NCBI GenBank assembly: GCA_965205535.1
Contig: CBDBHH010000005.1
Span: 124,001 to 188,000 of the forward strand
Origin: UBA8079 sp965205535
Lineage (GTDB): Bacteria; Pseudomonadota; Alphaproteobacteria; UBA6615
Reading direction: 5' to 3'
Length of the DNA: 64,000 bases
This document shows, piece by piece, positions 28,020-36,874 of the stretch. The position numbers and the translations under genes are program-made. The notes under the pieces are model-generated. The model had not been told where the DNA came from. It ran no database searches and saw nothing but the letters and a program-made list of their open reading frames with translations. Numbering within the stretch: position 1 is the stretch's first letter; the number at the start of each line of letters is the position of its first letter.

Positions 28020-28187
28020 CTCGATCTCCTAATCGATAAGATGAACCAGAAATCCTCCGTTATTCAAATCCTCAATTCTGTCCCACGGGTGCTGACGTCA
28101 GACATATTGAGAAGCAATTTATGTGCCGATTTCGGGCAATTCCCGCCCCAACACGCCCGAAAGATGCTGCGTTTCGAATCGCTTAGG

Positions 28188-28209
28188 GACACCCGATACT
28201 CCGGGTGTC
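28188..28209. repeat. Perfect 8-bp inverted repeat upstream of the HtrA-like gene
   Basis: GACACCCG (28188-28195) and CGGGTGTC (28202-28209) form a perfect dyad with a 6-base spacer, about 100 bp upstream of the GTG at 28309. No T-run follows, so it is more likely an operator-like dyad or neutral hairpin than a terminator. The rest of 28086-28308 shows no gene. Confidence 0.4.
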
Positions 28210-28308
28210 ACAAGTGCAGAGACTTGACGGCGGGGGTCGAAGGTCACTAACACCAGCAACCCGCATATGCGCGACGACGCGCAGTCATAAGCAACCGGAG
28301 CGCAAGGC

Positions 28309-29286
28309 GTGAGTGAATCACACCCTTGGAACCTGAACCTCGGCCGACATCCGAAGCCCGACGAAGTGCCGTTTGATCTGGAGCGCACCCTCTCCTCGGT
28401 CGTGGCGCTGCAATCGCGCGTGCCGGACGACGCCTTTACGGCACCGATCCTCGGTACGGAGCGCGAGGGCCAGGGCGTGGTCATCAGCGACGACGGCATG
28501 GTGCTGACGATCGGGTATCTGGTGACGGAAGCTGAGGATGTCTGGTTGATCGACAATCACGGCGGCGCCCATGCCGCGCATGTCGTCGGTTATGATCAGG
28601 AAACCGGTTTCGGCCTCGTGCAGGCGCTGAGCCTGTTGAACCTGCCGGCAATGCCGCTTGGCAACGCCACGGACATTTCGACAGGAGACTCGCTGATCGT
28701 CGCCGGACAGGGCGGACGTGAAGCTGCGATCAACACCCAGGTGATCTCCGTCCGGGAGTTCGCCGGGTCGTGGGAGTATGTACTCGACAGCGCCATCTTT
28801 ACGGTGCCCGCGCATCCGCGCTGGAGCGGGGCGGCCGTGATCAATCAGGCGGGCCATCTCGCCGGAATCGGATCGCTCTACATCCAGCAGGCCGCCGGCG
28901 ACGACGACGAGATCGACGGCAACATGATCGTGCCGATCGACCTGCTGAAGCCCATCCTTCAGGAAATCATCGAGTCTGGCGGGCGACGCCGGGCCGCGCG
29001 GCCATGGCTGGGGATGACAACGGCTGAGGCCGAGAACCATCTGGTCGTCGCAGGCATTGCCGAGGGCGGGCCCGCCATGCGCGCCGGGGTCGAACCCGGC
29101 GATATGGTTCTGGGCGTCGACGGCGAAGAAATCTCGGGACTGTCCACCCTGTTTCGCAAGATATGGTCACTCGGCGATGCCGGTGTGATGGTCCCGCTGA
29201 CACTGCACCGTGACAGCCAGGTCGTCTCAGTCAGCGTCGAAAGTGCGGCCCGCGCGGACTTCCTCAAAAAGCCTCGCGTCAACTAA
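28309..29286 (+). CDS. HtrA/DegP-like trypsin-fold protein with PDZ domain, catalytic residues missing (325 aa)
   Basis: GTG start with GGAG eight bases upstream. Residues about 25-225 follow the S1C trypsin fold (EREGQGVVISDDGMVLT, then SLIVAGQGG). Residues about 233-320 are a PDZ domain (PWLGMTTAEAENH, MRAGVEPGDMVLGVDGEEIS). The usual LTNxHVV histidine is replaced by Tyr70 (LTIGYLV), and the usual TDLAL aspartate by Gly100 (TGFGLV). A serine is present at 173 but in WSGAA rather than GNSGGP. No signal peptide or membrane anchor is visible. Probably a non-proteolytic scaffold or sensor derived from HtrA. Confidence 0.8.
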   Translation: MSESHPWNLNLGRHPKPDEVPFDLERTLSSVVALQSRVPDDAFTAPILGTEREGQGVVISDDGMVLTIGYLVTEAEDVWLIDNHGGAHAAHVVGYDQETGFGLVQALSLLNLPAMPLGNATDISTGDSLIVAGQGGREAAINTQVISVREFAGSWEYVLDSAIFTVPAHPRWSGAAVINQAGHLAGIGSLYIQQAAGDDDEIDGNMIVPIDLLKPILQEIIESGGRRRAARPWLGMTTAEAENHLVVAGIAEGGPAMRAGVEPGDMVLGVDGEEISGLSTLFRKIWSLGDAGVMVPLTLHRDSQVVSVSVESAARADFLKKPRVN

Positions 29287-29310
29287 ACCGGGACTGATCC
29301 GGTTGCTCAC

Positions 29311-30300
29311 CTAGAAGGTGGCGACGTCGAAAAGCGTCGGCGCATTCGGGTCAATTCGAATCCGGACCGCACGAATATCGAGTGCCCCCGGCACCTCCAC
29401 CCGCCAGACCTTGTCCAACGGAAGCCCGGCGGCATTCTGAAGCGGTGTGTCGACGGTGAAGACATGTCCGTCACCATGGATCACGAGCACCGGGCCGCCA
29501 TAGGCGATCGCACCTCTGGTAATCGCCGCCAACGTGGCGCGAAAGCCCCCGCCCACGCCGTAAAGCTGACAGGGGTCGGCCTGGAAAGCCAGGACCACTG
29601 CAGTTGGTCGAGTGACCCTTGCGATTTCGAACAGTTCATTGATCCATTCAACGTTGGCCGCGTCACGTTGTTCATATTCCTCGATCGCCGCTGCGTCCCC
29701 TGCCCGGCGCCCATTGTTCGACCCGACCACATGCGCCGTCCCGAACAACACATCACCGATGCGCCAGCGCGCATTTTCGACCATGAGGCTGTGCGCCGGG
29801 TCGTGTTCCGCCTGGCGCTCAAGCGTGATCGGGTGGCGGCCCAGGCTCGACGGTGTCGCAAAGAACAGTTCGCGCAGGACCGAAAGACGTTCGCGCGGGT
29901 CGTAGTCACCCCAGCCGGGCCGATGGCAGTCGGTCCACTCATTGTCACCCGGGGTATAGACCAGTGGCCCGGCCACGCTGTTCATATAGTCACGCTGGCG
30001 CAGAAATATTGCTTCATCGCACGGCCCGCCCCCTTTGATATCACCAACATTGATGGTGATATCCGGCGCCTCGGCACTGATCGCGCGAAGCAGATCCTCG
30101 TAGGCCGAAAAATCCACGGCGCGATACGGCATGTCGCCGAATGCGACAATTGTGACGGGGGCCGTGCCGGTCGTGGCGTTCGCAGGCGGGCGCACTGATT
30201 CCTGCGGAGGTGCCGCACAAGCAGCCAATCCGATGCAAAAAATGAACGCGCGGGTGTGCCGACCAGACCAACGCCACACAAATGTCGGGAAATCTGCCAT
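29311..30300 (-). CDS. Lipoprotein metallophosphoesterase-like (329 aa)
   Basis: The frame is open from 30399, but the ATG at 30300 gives a lipoprotein signal peptide: a basic start, then FIFCIGLAAC with the lipobox cysteine at about residue 26. The body has calcineurin-like phosphoesterase motifs in order: VAFGDMPY, INVGDIKGGG, YTPGDNEWTDC and, near the end, LVIHGDGHVF. These supply the expected Asp, Asn and His metal ligands. Likely anchored in a membrane facing the periplasm; substrate unknown. It is convergent with the HtrA-like gene (24 bp between stops) and divergent from aapJ. Confidence 0.75.
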   Translation of the reverse strand: MADFPTFVWRWSGRHTRAFIFCIGLAACAAPPQESVRPPANATTGTAPVTIVAFGDMPYRAVDFSAYEDLLRAISAEAPDITINVGDIKGGGPCDEAIFLRQRDYMNSVAGPLVYTPGDNEWTDCHRPGWGDYDPRERLSVLRELFFATPSSLGRHPITLERQAEHDPAHSLMVENARWRIGDVLFGTAHVVGSNNGRRAGDAAAIEEYEQRDAANVEWINELFEIARVTRPTAVVLAFQADPCQLYGVGGGFRATLAAITRGAIAYGGPVLVIHGDGHVFTVDTPLQNAAGLPLDKVWRVEVPGALDIRAVRIRIDPNAPTLFDVATF

Positions 30301-30457
30301 TCCGGAACAATGTATCCGACGAATGGACGAGATCAATTTTTTTGATAACCCTGTTGTCGCAGGGCTTCCGATAAAGGCAAGATCAGGACAACGAACCAAG
30401 AAGGAACCGCCTCTTTGGGGGAATTCCTAAAGCAGAATTATAACAGGGAGAATCAAG

Positions 30458-31489
30458 ATGAAAATGAAACTACTGACAGGCGTTGTCGCCGTCGCCGGCT
30501 TTATGGCGATTGGCAGCAATGCGAACACGGCACATGCCGCCACACTCGAAGACGTCCGCGCCGCGGGCGTCCTGAACTGCGGCATGAACACGGGCCTTCC
30601 GGGATTTGCCTTCACTGATGACAAGGGCAACTGGCAGGGCTTCGACGTCGCCTACTGCAAGGCGCTCGCCGGCGCGGTGCTCGGCGATCCGAGCAAGGTC
30701 AAATATGTCAGCCTGACCGGTAAGCAGCGCTTCCCCGCACTCGCCTCGGGTGAAATCGACGTGCTGTCGCGCAACACGACCTGGACGCTGTCGCGCGATG
30801 TCGATCTCGGCTTCACCTTCGTCGGCGTGAACTATTATGACGGCCAGGGTTTCATTGGCCGTACGGCGTTGGGCATCAAGAGCGCCACGGAACTTGACGG
30901 CGCATCGATCTGCATCCAGACCGGCACGACGACCGAGTTGAACCTCGCCGACTTCGCGCGCGACAACGGCATCAAGTACGAGCCGGTGCCGATCGAGACG
31001 AACGCCGAGGCACGTGCCGCCTATGAAGCGGAACGCTGCGATGTCTACACGACCGACGCGTCGGGCCTCGCCGCTACCAAGGCGACGTTCGATGACGCGC
31101 AGAACCATATGGTCTTCCCGGAGATCATCTCCAAGGAACCGCTCGGACCGCTCGTCCGCCAGGGCGACGACCAGTGGGCCGATATTGCGCGCTGGACCCT
31201 GAACGCGCTGATTTCCGCCGAGGAACTTGGTGTCACCCAGGCGAATGTCGCCGAACTGGCAAAGGGCGCCGACAATCCGGAGATTAACCGGATGCTCGGC
31301 GCCGAGGGCTCCACGGGCGAGATGCTCGGTCTCAGCAAGGACTGGGCCGTCAACGCGATTGCCGCAGGCGGCAACTATGGCGAGATATTCGAAGAGTATC
31401 TCGGGCCGGACACGGCACTCGGGCTTGCACGAGGCCTGAACGCCCTGTGGACGAATGGCGGCATCCTCTACTCGCCGCCAATCCGCTAA
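30458..31489 (+). CDS. aapJ: General L-amino-acid ABC transporter, periplasmic binding protein
   Basis: Signal peptide (GVVAVAGFMAIGSNANTAHA), then the AapJ/BztA pattern: TLEDVRAAGVLNCGMNTGLP, GFDVAYCKALAGAVLGD, SGEIDVLSRNTTWTLSRD, and the ending GGILYSPPIR. The length (343 aa) is normal for this family, which is longer than ordinary polar amino-acid binding proteins. The start has GGGAGA eight bases upstream. First gene of aapJQMP; a hairpin between it and aapQ should give extra copies of its mRNA relative to the membrane genes. In known systems it captures a wide range of L-amino acids. Confidence 0.95.
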   Translation: MKMKLLTGVVAVAGFMAIGSNANTAHAATLEDVRAAGVLNCGMNTGLPGFAFTDDKGNWQGFDVAYCKALAGAVLGDPSKVKYVSLTGKQRFPALASGEIDVLSRNTTWTLSRDVDLGFTFVGVNYYDGQGFIGRTALGIKSATELDGASICIQTGTTTELNLADFARDNGIKYEPVPIETNAEARAAYEAERCDVYTTDASGLAATKATFDDAQNHMVFPEIISKEPLGPLVRQGDDQWADIARWTLNALISAEELGVTQANVAELAKGADNPEINRMLGAEGSTGEMLGLSKDWAVNAIAAGGNYGEIFEEYLGPDTALGLARGLNALWTNGGILYSPPIR

Positions 31490-31505
31490 GCACGTTCGAA
31501 ATAGA

Positions 31506-31540
31506 GACCGCCCGGCGACATCGCCGGGCGGTCTTAATTT
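31506..31540 (+). terminator. Intrinsic terminator/attenuator between aapJ and aapQ
   Basis: GACCGCCCGGCGA pairs with TCGCCGGGCGGTC (31506-31518 with 31521-31533, about 12 bp once a four-base loop is allowed), followed by TTAATTT. Its place after the binding-protein gene is a common arrangement for partial termination or mRNA stabilisation. Confidence 0.8.
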
Positions 31541-31567
31541 CGCCAACAGTTCTTTGACATTCCGGAC

Positions 31568-32758
31568 ATGACCCAGACCTCGGCCACCGCCGACGACCCG
31601 ACGGGCATCAGCCGCCTTTGGCGCGACGAGTATGCGCGCGGCATCATCATGCAACTGGCGCTCGCTCTCGGACTCCTCCTCTTCATTGCATTCATCGTCT
31701 CGAACACGATTGCCAATCTGCAGAGCGCCGGCCTGGCCGCCGGTTACGGTTTTCTCGACGACACTGCATCGTTCGATATCAACCAGCGGCTCATCGAGTA
31801 CGCATCGACCTCGACCTATGGTCGCGCAATCGTCGTGGGCGGGCTCAACACCATTCTTGTCGCCGCGCTCGGCATCGTGACGGCAACCATCATCGGTTTC
31901 ACTGCCGGCGTCCTGCGCCTGTCGAACAATTTCCTGATCAGCCGCCTCGTCACGGTCTATGTCGAATTCACCCGCAATGTACCGGTCTTGCTGCAGATCA
32001 TTTTCTGGTGGGTCATCCTTCTAGCATTGCCGAAGGTCCGAGACAGCCTGAGCATCGGCGATTCCATATTCCTGAACAACAGCGGCATCTCGGCACCGTC
32101 ACCGGTTTTTTTGGACGGCTGGGGATACGTACAGATTGCGATTGTCGTGGGGCTCGCAGGCACGTTCGCGCTGGCGCGCTGGGCACGTACAAGACAGGAA
32201 GCGACGGGCCAGACCTTCCCGATTGGCTGGGCGGGACTCGCGCTTATTCTCGGACTGCCGGTTCTCGTCTTCTTCGCCGCCGGACAACCCGTCGACTGGA
32301 ACATTCCCGTGGCCAACCGGTTTGGTCGACTGCGAGGTGGCCTGACCATCACGCCCGAGCTTGTCGCCCTGTGGCTCGCGCTGGCGACCTACACGGGGGC
32401 ATTCATTTCCGAGATCGTGCGGGCGGGTATCCTGTCGGTTTCCAAGGGGCAGACCGAGGCCGCGCACGCGCTGGGCCTGCGTCATGGCCTGACGACACGA
32501 AAGATCATCCTGCCCCAGGCGCTGCGCGTGATTATTCCGCCGCTAACAAGCCAGTATCTGAACCTGACCAAGAACTCGTCGCTTGCCGTGGCGATCGGCT
32601 ACCAGGACATCGTCTCGATCGGCGACACCGTCCTGAACCAGAGCGGCCAGGCGCTTGAGGTCATCTCGATCTTCATGGCCTTCTACCTGACGATCAGCCT
32701 GCTCACATCGGCCTTCATGAATTGGTACAACAAACACATCGCGCTGGTGGAACGATGA
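31568..32758 (+). CDS. aapQ: General L-amino-acid ABC transporter permease AapQ
   Basis: A 396-residue integral membrane protein, long for a His/Glu-type permease as expected for AapQ. It starts with a cytoplasmic stretch ending GISRLWRDEYARG, a first transmembrane helix, a periplasmic loop (YGFLDDTASFDINQRLIEY is typical), then the permease core. The EAA-type loop that contacts the ATPase is ISVSKGQTEAAHALGLRHG-like (AGILSVSKGQTEAAHALGL). Its stop overlaps the aapM start (ATGA, 32755-32758), indicating translational coupling. It pairs with AapM to form the channel. Confidence 0.93.
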   Translation: MTQTSATADDPTGISRLWRDEYARGIIMQLALALGLLLFIAFIVSNTIANLQSAGLAAGYGFLDDTASFDINQRLIEYASTSTYGRAIVVGGLNTILVAALGIVTATIIGFTAGVLRLSNNFLISRLVTVYVEFTRNVPVLLQIIFWWVILLALPKVRDSLSIGDSIFLNNSGISAPSPVFLDGWGYVQIAIVVGLAGTFALARWARTRQEATGQTFPIGWAGLALILGLPVLVFFAAGQPVDWNIPVANRFGRLRGGLTITPELVALWLALATYTGAFISEIVRAGILSVSKGQTEAAHALGLRHGLTTRKIILPQALRVIIPPLTSQYLNLTKNSSLAVAIGYQDIVSIGDTVLNQSGQALEVISIFMAFYLTISLLTSAFMNWYNKHIALVER

Positions 32759-33867
32759 GCGAGCACGCCTTCCATCGAAACCATTCGGAGATGCTCGACG
32801 AGCGTCCGCCGCCGACGTCAACCGTCGGCGTCATCGGCTGGGTGCGCACGAATCTGTTCGGTAGCCCGCTCAACATCGTGCTGACACTGCTGTCACTGCT
32901 GCTGCTCTATTGGACGGTGCCACCCCTGCTCGACTGGGCGTTGTTTTCGGCAGATTTCACCGGCGCCACCGGCAGCGAATGCACCGCGGAAGGCGCTTGC
33001 TGGGCATGGCTCGACCAGCGCATTGACCAGTTCCTGTACGGATTCTATCCGCAGGAAGCGTATTGGCGCGTCAATCTGAGCATTCTCCTGCTGTTCCCGG
33101 CGCTCGCCTTCGTTCTGTTCGACGGAATTCCCTATGCCCGCTACGGGCGCTGGTATTCGCTGGCCTATCCGGTCATCGCCGCGATCCTGCTGGTCGGCGG
33201 CTTCGGGCTCGACGGCGTGACAACCGACAAGTTCGGCGGATTCATGCTCAATCTGGTCGCCGGGCTCGCGGGGATCGTTCTGTCCCTGCCGATCGGCGTC
33301 CTGTTGGCGCTCGGCCGCCGCTCGAAACTTCCGATCGTGCGTTACCTCTCCGTCGGTTTCATCGAGTTCATCCGCGGCGTACCCCTCATCACGCTTCTGT
33401 TCGTCGCCATCGTGATCCTGCAGCTCTTCCTGCCCCCTGAAGTGTCCCTCGACCAGCTCGTCCGGGTCATGATCATGATCACGCTCTTCGCATCGGCCTA
33501 CATGGCCGAGGTGATCCGCGGCGGCCTGCAGGCGATCCCGAAGGGCCAGTATGAGGCCGCCCAGGCGATGGGGCTTGGCTATTGGCAGTCGATGCGGCTG
33601 ATCATCCTTCCCCAGGTGCTGAAGATCTCGATCCCGGGCATCGTCAACACCTTCATCGGCCTGTTCAAGGATACAACGTTGGTCATCATCATCGGGCTGT
33701 TCGATATTCTCGGCCAGGCACGGCTGCTGCAGACCAATCCGGACTGGATCGGCAAGGTCGATCACGAAACCTTCCTGCTCGCCGCGCTGTTCTTCTTCGT
33801 GATCTGCTTCTCGATATCGCGCTATTCCGTTCGCCTCGAGAGGCGCCTCGACACTGACAAACGCTGA
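32755..33867 (+). CDS. aapM: General L-amino-acid ABC transporter permease AapM
   Basis: The start is taken at the ATG overlapping the aapQ stop (32755) rather than the upstream in-frame TTG-like start. The 370-residue protein has a long N-terminal half with several membrane helices (FGSPLNIVLTLLSLLLLYW; WAWLDQRIDQFLYGFYP is a typical periplasmic piece). The transport core has the EAA loop GGLQAIPKGQYEAAQAMGLG. It is the heterodimer partner of AapQ. A 12-bp gap separates it from aapP. Confidence 0.94.
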   Translation: MSEHAFHRNHSEMLDERPPPTSTVGVIGWVRTNLFGSPLNIVLTLLSLLLLYWTVPPLLDWALFSADFTGATGSECTAEGACWAWLDQRIDQFLYGFYPQEAYWRVNLSILLLFPALAFVLFDGIPYARYGRWYSLAYPVIAAILLVGGFGLDGVTTDKFGGFMLNLVAGLAGIVLSLPIGVLLALGRRSKLPIVRYLSVGFIEFIRGVPLITLLFVAIVILQLFLPPEVSLDQLVRVMIMITLFASAYMAEVIRGGLQAIPKGQYEAAQAMGLGYWQSMRLIILPQVLKISIPGIVNTFIGLFKDTTLVIIIGLFDILGQARLLQTNPDWIGKVDHETFLLAALFFFVICFSISRYSVRLERRLDTDKR

Positions 33868-33879
33868 CCGGAGGACGAT

Positions 33880-34647
33880 ATGTCCATGACCGAAGATCAG
33901 GCGCCCGCGGACGCCCCCACCATCCAAATCGACGGCCTCAATAAGTGGTACGGGTCGTTCCATGTGCTGCGCGACATCAACCTGAGCGTCGCCGAACGCG
34001 AACGCATCGTGATTTGCGGCCCGTCGGGCAGCGGCAAGTCGACCCTGATCCGCTGCATCAACCGGTTGGAAGAGCATCAAGAGGGCTCCATCGTGGTCGA
34101 CAGCACCCACCTGACCAACGATCTCAAGAACATCGACGCGGTGCGCCGGGAAGTCGGCATGGTCTTCCAGTCGTTCAACCTGTTTCCTCACCTCACGGTG
34201 TTGGAAAACTGCACCCTGGCGCCGATCTGGGTCCGCAAGACTCCCAAGGCCGAAGCCGAGGCGGTGGCGATGGAGTATCTCGAACGGGTGAAGATTCCCG
34301 AACAGGCCGACAAGTTCCCCGGTCAGCTTTCGGGCGGCCAGCAGCAGCGGGTCGCCATCGCGCGATCGCTGTGCATGAAGCCCAAGGTCATGCTCTTCGA
34401 TGAGCCGACATCCGCGCTGGATCCGGAAATGATCAAGGAAGTACTCGACGTGATGGTCGATCTCGCGGACACCGGCATGACAATGCTGGTTGTCACCCAC
34501 GAAATGGGCTTCGCCTCACAGGTCGCAGACCGGGTGATTTTCATGGACGAAGGACAGATCGTGGAGCAGAACAATCCCGACGATTTCTTCAACAATCCCC
34601 AGTCGGAACGGACCAAGCTGTTTCTCAGCCAGATCCTGAGCCACTGA
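33880..34647 (+). CDS. aapP: General L-amino-acid ABC transporter ATPase AapP
   Basis: Complete ABC ATPase of the polar amino-acid type (255 aa). Walker A GPSGSGKST, Q-loop VFQSFNLFPHLT, signature LSGGQQQR, Walker B VMLFDEPTSALDPEM and H-loop VTHEMGFA are all intact. GGAGG lies five bases upstream of the ATG. It energises AapQM uptake on the cytoplasmic side. Last clear member of the aap operon; the next gene follows after 40 bp in the same direction. Confidence 0.95.
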   Translation: MSMTEDQAPADAPTIQIDGLNKWYGSFHVLRDINLSVAERERIVICGPSGSGKSTLIRCINRLEEHQEGSIVVDSTHLTNDLKNIDAVRREVGMVFQSFNLFPHLTVLENCTLAPIWVRKTPKAEAEAVAMEYLERVKIPEQADKFPGQLSGGQQQRVAIARSLCMKPKVMLFDEPTSALDPEMIKEVLDVMVDLADTGMTMLVVTHEMGFASQVADRVIFMDEGQIVEQNNPDDFFNNPQSERTKLFLSQILSH

Positions 34648-34687
34648 CAACTGCATTCGGCCCGGCCCGAACGCCATCGGCCCTCCT

Positions 34688-35614
34688 ATGGTTGCAACAT
34701 TTCTCGCGCTCGCGCCCGTCTTCCTGCTCATCGCCATCGGCTGGGCCGTCAAGGCGCTCTGGCTGCCCGAGGACGCGATGTGGCGGCCCATCGAACGGCT
34801 CGCCTACTATCTCGCGATCCCGGCCCTGGTCATCCACGACCTGTATCAGGCCGACCTGGGAAGCCTTCCCTTCGCGCGGATGGCCATTGCCCTTGTGGGT
34901 GCAATTTTCATTGTCGCGGCGGCGCTGATTATTCTCCGCCCCCTGCTGTCGCGCATGCTGGTGGATGGCGACGCCAGTTTCACGTCCGTGTTTCAGGGCT
35001 CGGTACGCGCCAATTTCTTCATCATCCTTGGCGCCGCACCGGTGCTGTTGCCCGCCGACGGCGCGGCATTGGTTATCGTCGCGGTCGCCTTCTTCACCGT
35101 GACCGTCAACTTCCTCAGCGTGCTCGTGCTCGCGCGCTGGGGCACCCAGGGTGAAGCCAATCTGGGCGCGCGCGCCAAACGCCTGCTCACCAACCCCTTC
35201 ATCGTCGCCACCGCCCTGGGGATAGCAATCAACCTGGTCGATCCGCCGATCCCGCAGGTTGCTGATGCCACCCTCGCGATGCTGGCCGGCGCCGGCGTGC
35301 CGCTGGCGCTTTTGACAGCAGGCTCGGGCCTGCGCCTCGCCTCTATCGGGGCACATCTGCCGGGCATCCTCATGTCGAGCCTGGTGCGGCTGGTGGCTAC
35401 CCCTCTGGTGGCACTGGGACTAGGCATACTGCTCGGGCTGGAGGCCTCGGTGCTGGCGATGCTGGTGCTGTTCCACAGCCAGCCCACATCAACCTCCTCC
35501 TATGTGCTGGCACGGCAGATGGGCGGCGATCATGAACTCATGGCCGCGATCCTCACGACCCACACCCTGATCGCGATTCTTACGATTCCGGCGATGATGG
35601 CGATCTTCACCTAG
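34688..35614 (+). CDS. AEC-family (auxin efflux carrier-like / malonate permease-like) transporter, 308 aa
   Basis: About ten hydrophobic helices in the AEC pattern: starts VATFLALAPVFLLIAIGWAV, then PIERLAYYLAIPALVIHDLY. The second half holds NPFIVATALGIAINL, VPLALLTAGSGL and VLFHSQPTSTSSYVLARQMG, with the polar TSTSSYVLA stretch typical of the substrate site. The family carries organic anions such as malonate or auxin-like acids. It lies between the aap operon and two small catabolic-type genes, so it may import or export an acid handled by them. Specific substrate unknown. Confidence 0.85.
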   Translation: MVATFLALAPVFLLIAIGWAVKALWLPEDAMWRPIERLAYYLAIPALVIHDLYQADLGSLPFARMAIALVGAIFIVAAALIILRPLLSRMLVDGDASFTSVFQGSVRANFFIILGAAPVLLPADGAALVIVAVAFFTVTVNFLSVLVLARWGTQGEANLGARAKRLLTNPFIVATALGIAINLVDPPIPQVADATLAMLAGAGVPLALLTAGSGLRLASIGAHLPGILMSSLVRLVATPLVALGLGILLGLEASVLAMLVLFHSQPTSTSSYVLARQMGGDHELMAAILTTHTLIAILTIPAMMAIFT

Positions 35615-35687
35615 CCCCAACCTGTCATTGCCAAGCAGGGTCGGAGAGCTAAACTCGAAACGCATCACCGCCGGGAGAGACAAGACC

Positions 35688-36131
35688 ATGAAAATCGAGA
35701 CTTTCGACCATATCGGTATCCGCGTTGCAGACCTTGACCGCGCCATGGCGTTCTATGAGCTGTTCGGCTTCAAGGTCATCCACAAGGCGGGCAACGACCC
35801 GGTGGCCGTTGTCATGAACGACGCCGGGGTCGAGCTGAACCTCGTCTTCAACGCCAGCGACGACAATGGCGGCGACAATATTCTGATGGATGTGGACACG
35901 AAGTATCCGGGCTTCACCCATGTGGCGTTCCGCGTCGACACGATCGCCGGATGCATCCGGCTGCTGAACGACAACAACATCGAGATCACGCAAGGGCCGG
36001 TGAAATTCGGGCGCGGCGGACATGTGTCCGTCTTCCTGCGTGATCCGGATCGCAACACCATCGAACTGCGCGGCCGCGAGGAGGATCTGTCCGACCTCGG
36101 TGGTATCGAGACCTACGAAAACGAAAACTGA
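35688..36131 (+). CDS. VOC/glyoxalase-family protein (147 aa)
   Basis: The ATG at 35688 has GGGAG nine bases upstream; the longer open frame to 35628 lacks such a site. The protein has the vicinal-oxygen-chelate beta-alpha-beta-beta-beta repeats: TFDHIGIRVADLDRAMAFY, GVELNLVF, FTHVAFRVDTI and VFLRDPDRNTIELRG. The metal ligands expected are His8 of DHIGI, His in THVAF and Glu in TIELRG. Members are lyases, isomerases or dioxygenases. With the neighbouring cyclase-family gene it suggests handling of a hydroxy- or oxo-acid. Exact reaction unknown. Confidence 0.85.
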   Translation: MKIETFDHIGIRVADLDRAMAFYELFGFKVIHKAGNDPVAVVMNDAGVELNLVFNASDDNGGDNILMDVDTKYPGFTHVAFRVDTIAGCIRLLNDNNIEITQGPVKFGRGGHVSVFLRDPDRNTIELRGREEDLSDLGGIETYENEN

Positions 36132-36169
36132 TTGAACCCCGTCTCGGGTTTCTGGGGGAGAACGAAAAT

Positions 36170-36865
36170 ATGCAACTGATCGATCTGAGCGGCGAGATAT
36201 TCCACAAATGTCCGACCCTGGCGAACCACCCGCCGGCGGTCATCACCGACTGGAACACCCATGACACTTTTCGCGAGGCCGAGGGGGTCAAATTCTCCAT
36301 CGCGTCCAAGTTCATGTCCTTCGGCGAACACACCGGCAGCCATGTAGACGCTCCGGTGCATTTCGACGCCGACCCGAACGCGCTTTCCGTCGATCAGATG
36401 CCGCTCGAGGATTTCTATACCGAGGCCGTCTGCCTCGACCTCTCCCACAAGGAGCTCAAGAGCCGGATTTCTGTGGAAGAGCTCGAAACCGCCGAGAAGG
36501 CCGCGGGCGTGGAAATTCAGCCACGCGATACGGTGTTCCTCTACATGGCCCATTATGACCGGACCTTCGGCACGCCCGAGTTCCTCACCGATTTTCCGGG
36601 CCTGACCAAGGAATCCGCCGAATGGCTGGGTGCCAAGGGCATCGTGATGTTCGGCGTCGAGGCCGTGAGCCCCGGCCGCCCCGGCAAGGACAATTTCGAA
36701 GTGCATCTTGTGTGCCGCGACATGGGCTTCACCCATATGGAAGGGCTCACCAACCTCGACAAGGTCGTGGGCAAGGGACGCTTCCGGTTTATCGGCTTCC
36801 CGCTGAAGATCCGTGGCGGCACCGGCAGCCCGATCCGGGCGGTCGCCGTGCTCGGCGAGGAATAG
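36170..36865 (+). CDS. Cyclase-family metal-dependent hydrolase (kynurenine-formamidase-like fold), 231 aa
   Basis: The family motif is HTGSHVDAPVHFD at about residues 58-70, which supplies His and Asp metal ligands. The protein begins LIDLSGEIFHKCPT, as usual, and the second half has DTVFLYMAHYDRTFG. Relatives hydrolyse N-formylkynurenine, isatin or cyclic amides and esters. A 38-bp gap follows the VOC gene, so both probably share a transcript. It converges with the SDR gene with only nine bases between stops and no terminator that I can see. Confidence 0.85.
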   Translation: MQLIDLSGEIFHKCPTLANHPPAVITDWNTHDTFREAEGVKFSIASKFMSFGEHTGSHVDAPVHFDADPNALSVDQMPLEDFYTEAVCLDLSHKELKSRISVEELETAEKAAGVEIQPRDTVFLYMAHYDRTFGTPEFLTDFPGLTKESAEWLGAKGIVMFGVEAVSPGRPGKDNFEVHLVCRDMGFTHMEGLTNLDKVVGKGRFRFIGFPLKIRGGTGSPIRAVAVLGEE

Positions 36866-36874
36866 GCGCAGGCG

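Larger units (their letters stand above)
26614..28085 (-). mobile_element. IS3-family insertion sequence, about 1.47 kb
   Basis: Two overlapping transposase genes are bracketed by imperfect terminal inverted repeats. The left end begins TGGGACATCAGAGTGG (26614) and the right end, read inward, begins TGGGACAGAATTGAGG (28085). The first seven bases match exactly and the rest partly. I could not see a target-site duplication (flanks AAA versus CGG), so the exact ends, or a later deletion on one side, remain open. No frameshift is seen in either gene, so it may be active. Confidence 0.75.

Noticed and set aside
32893..34500. 535-codon minus-strand open frame
   Set aside because: It lies antisense to aapM and aapP, which are certain; composition (His/Asp/Arg-rich) is that of a GC-rich shadow frame.
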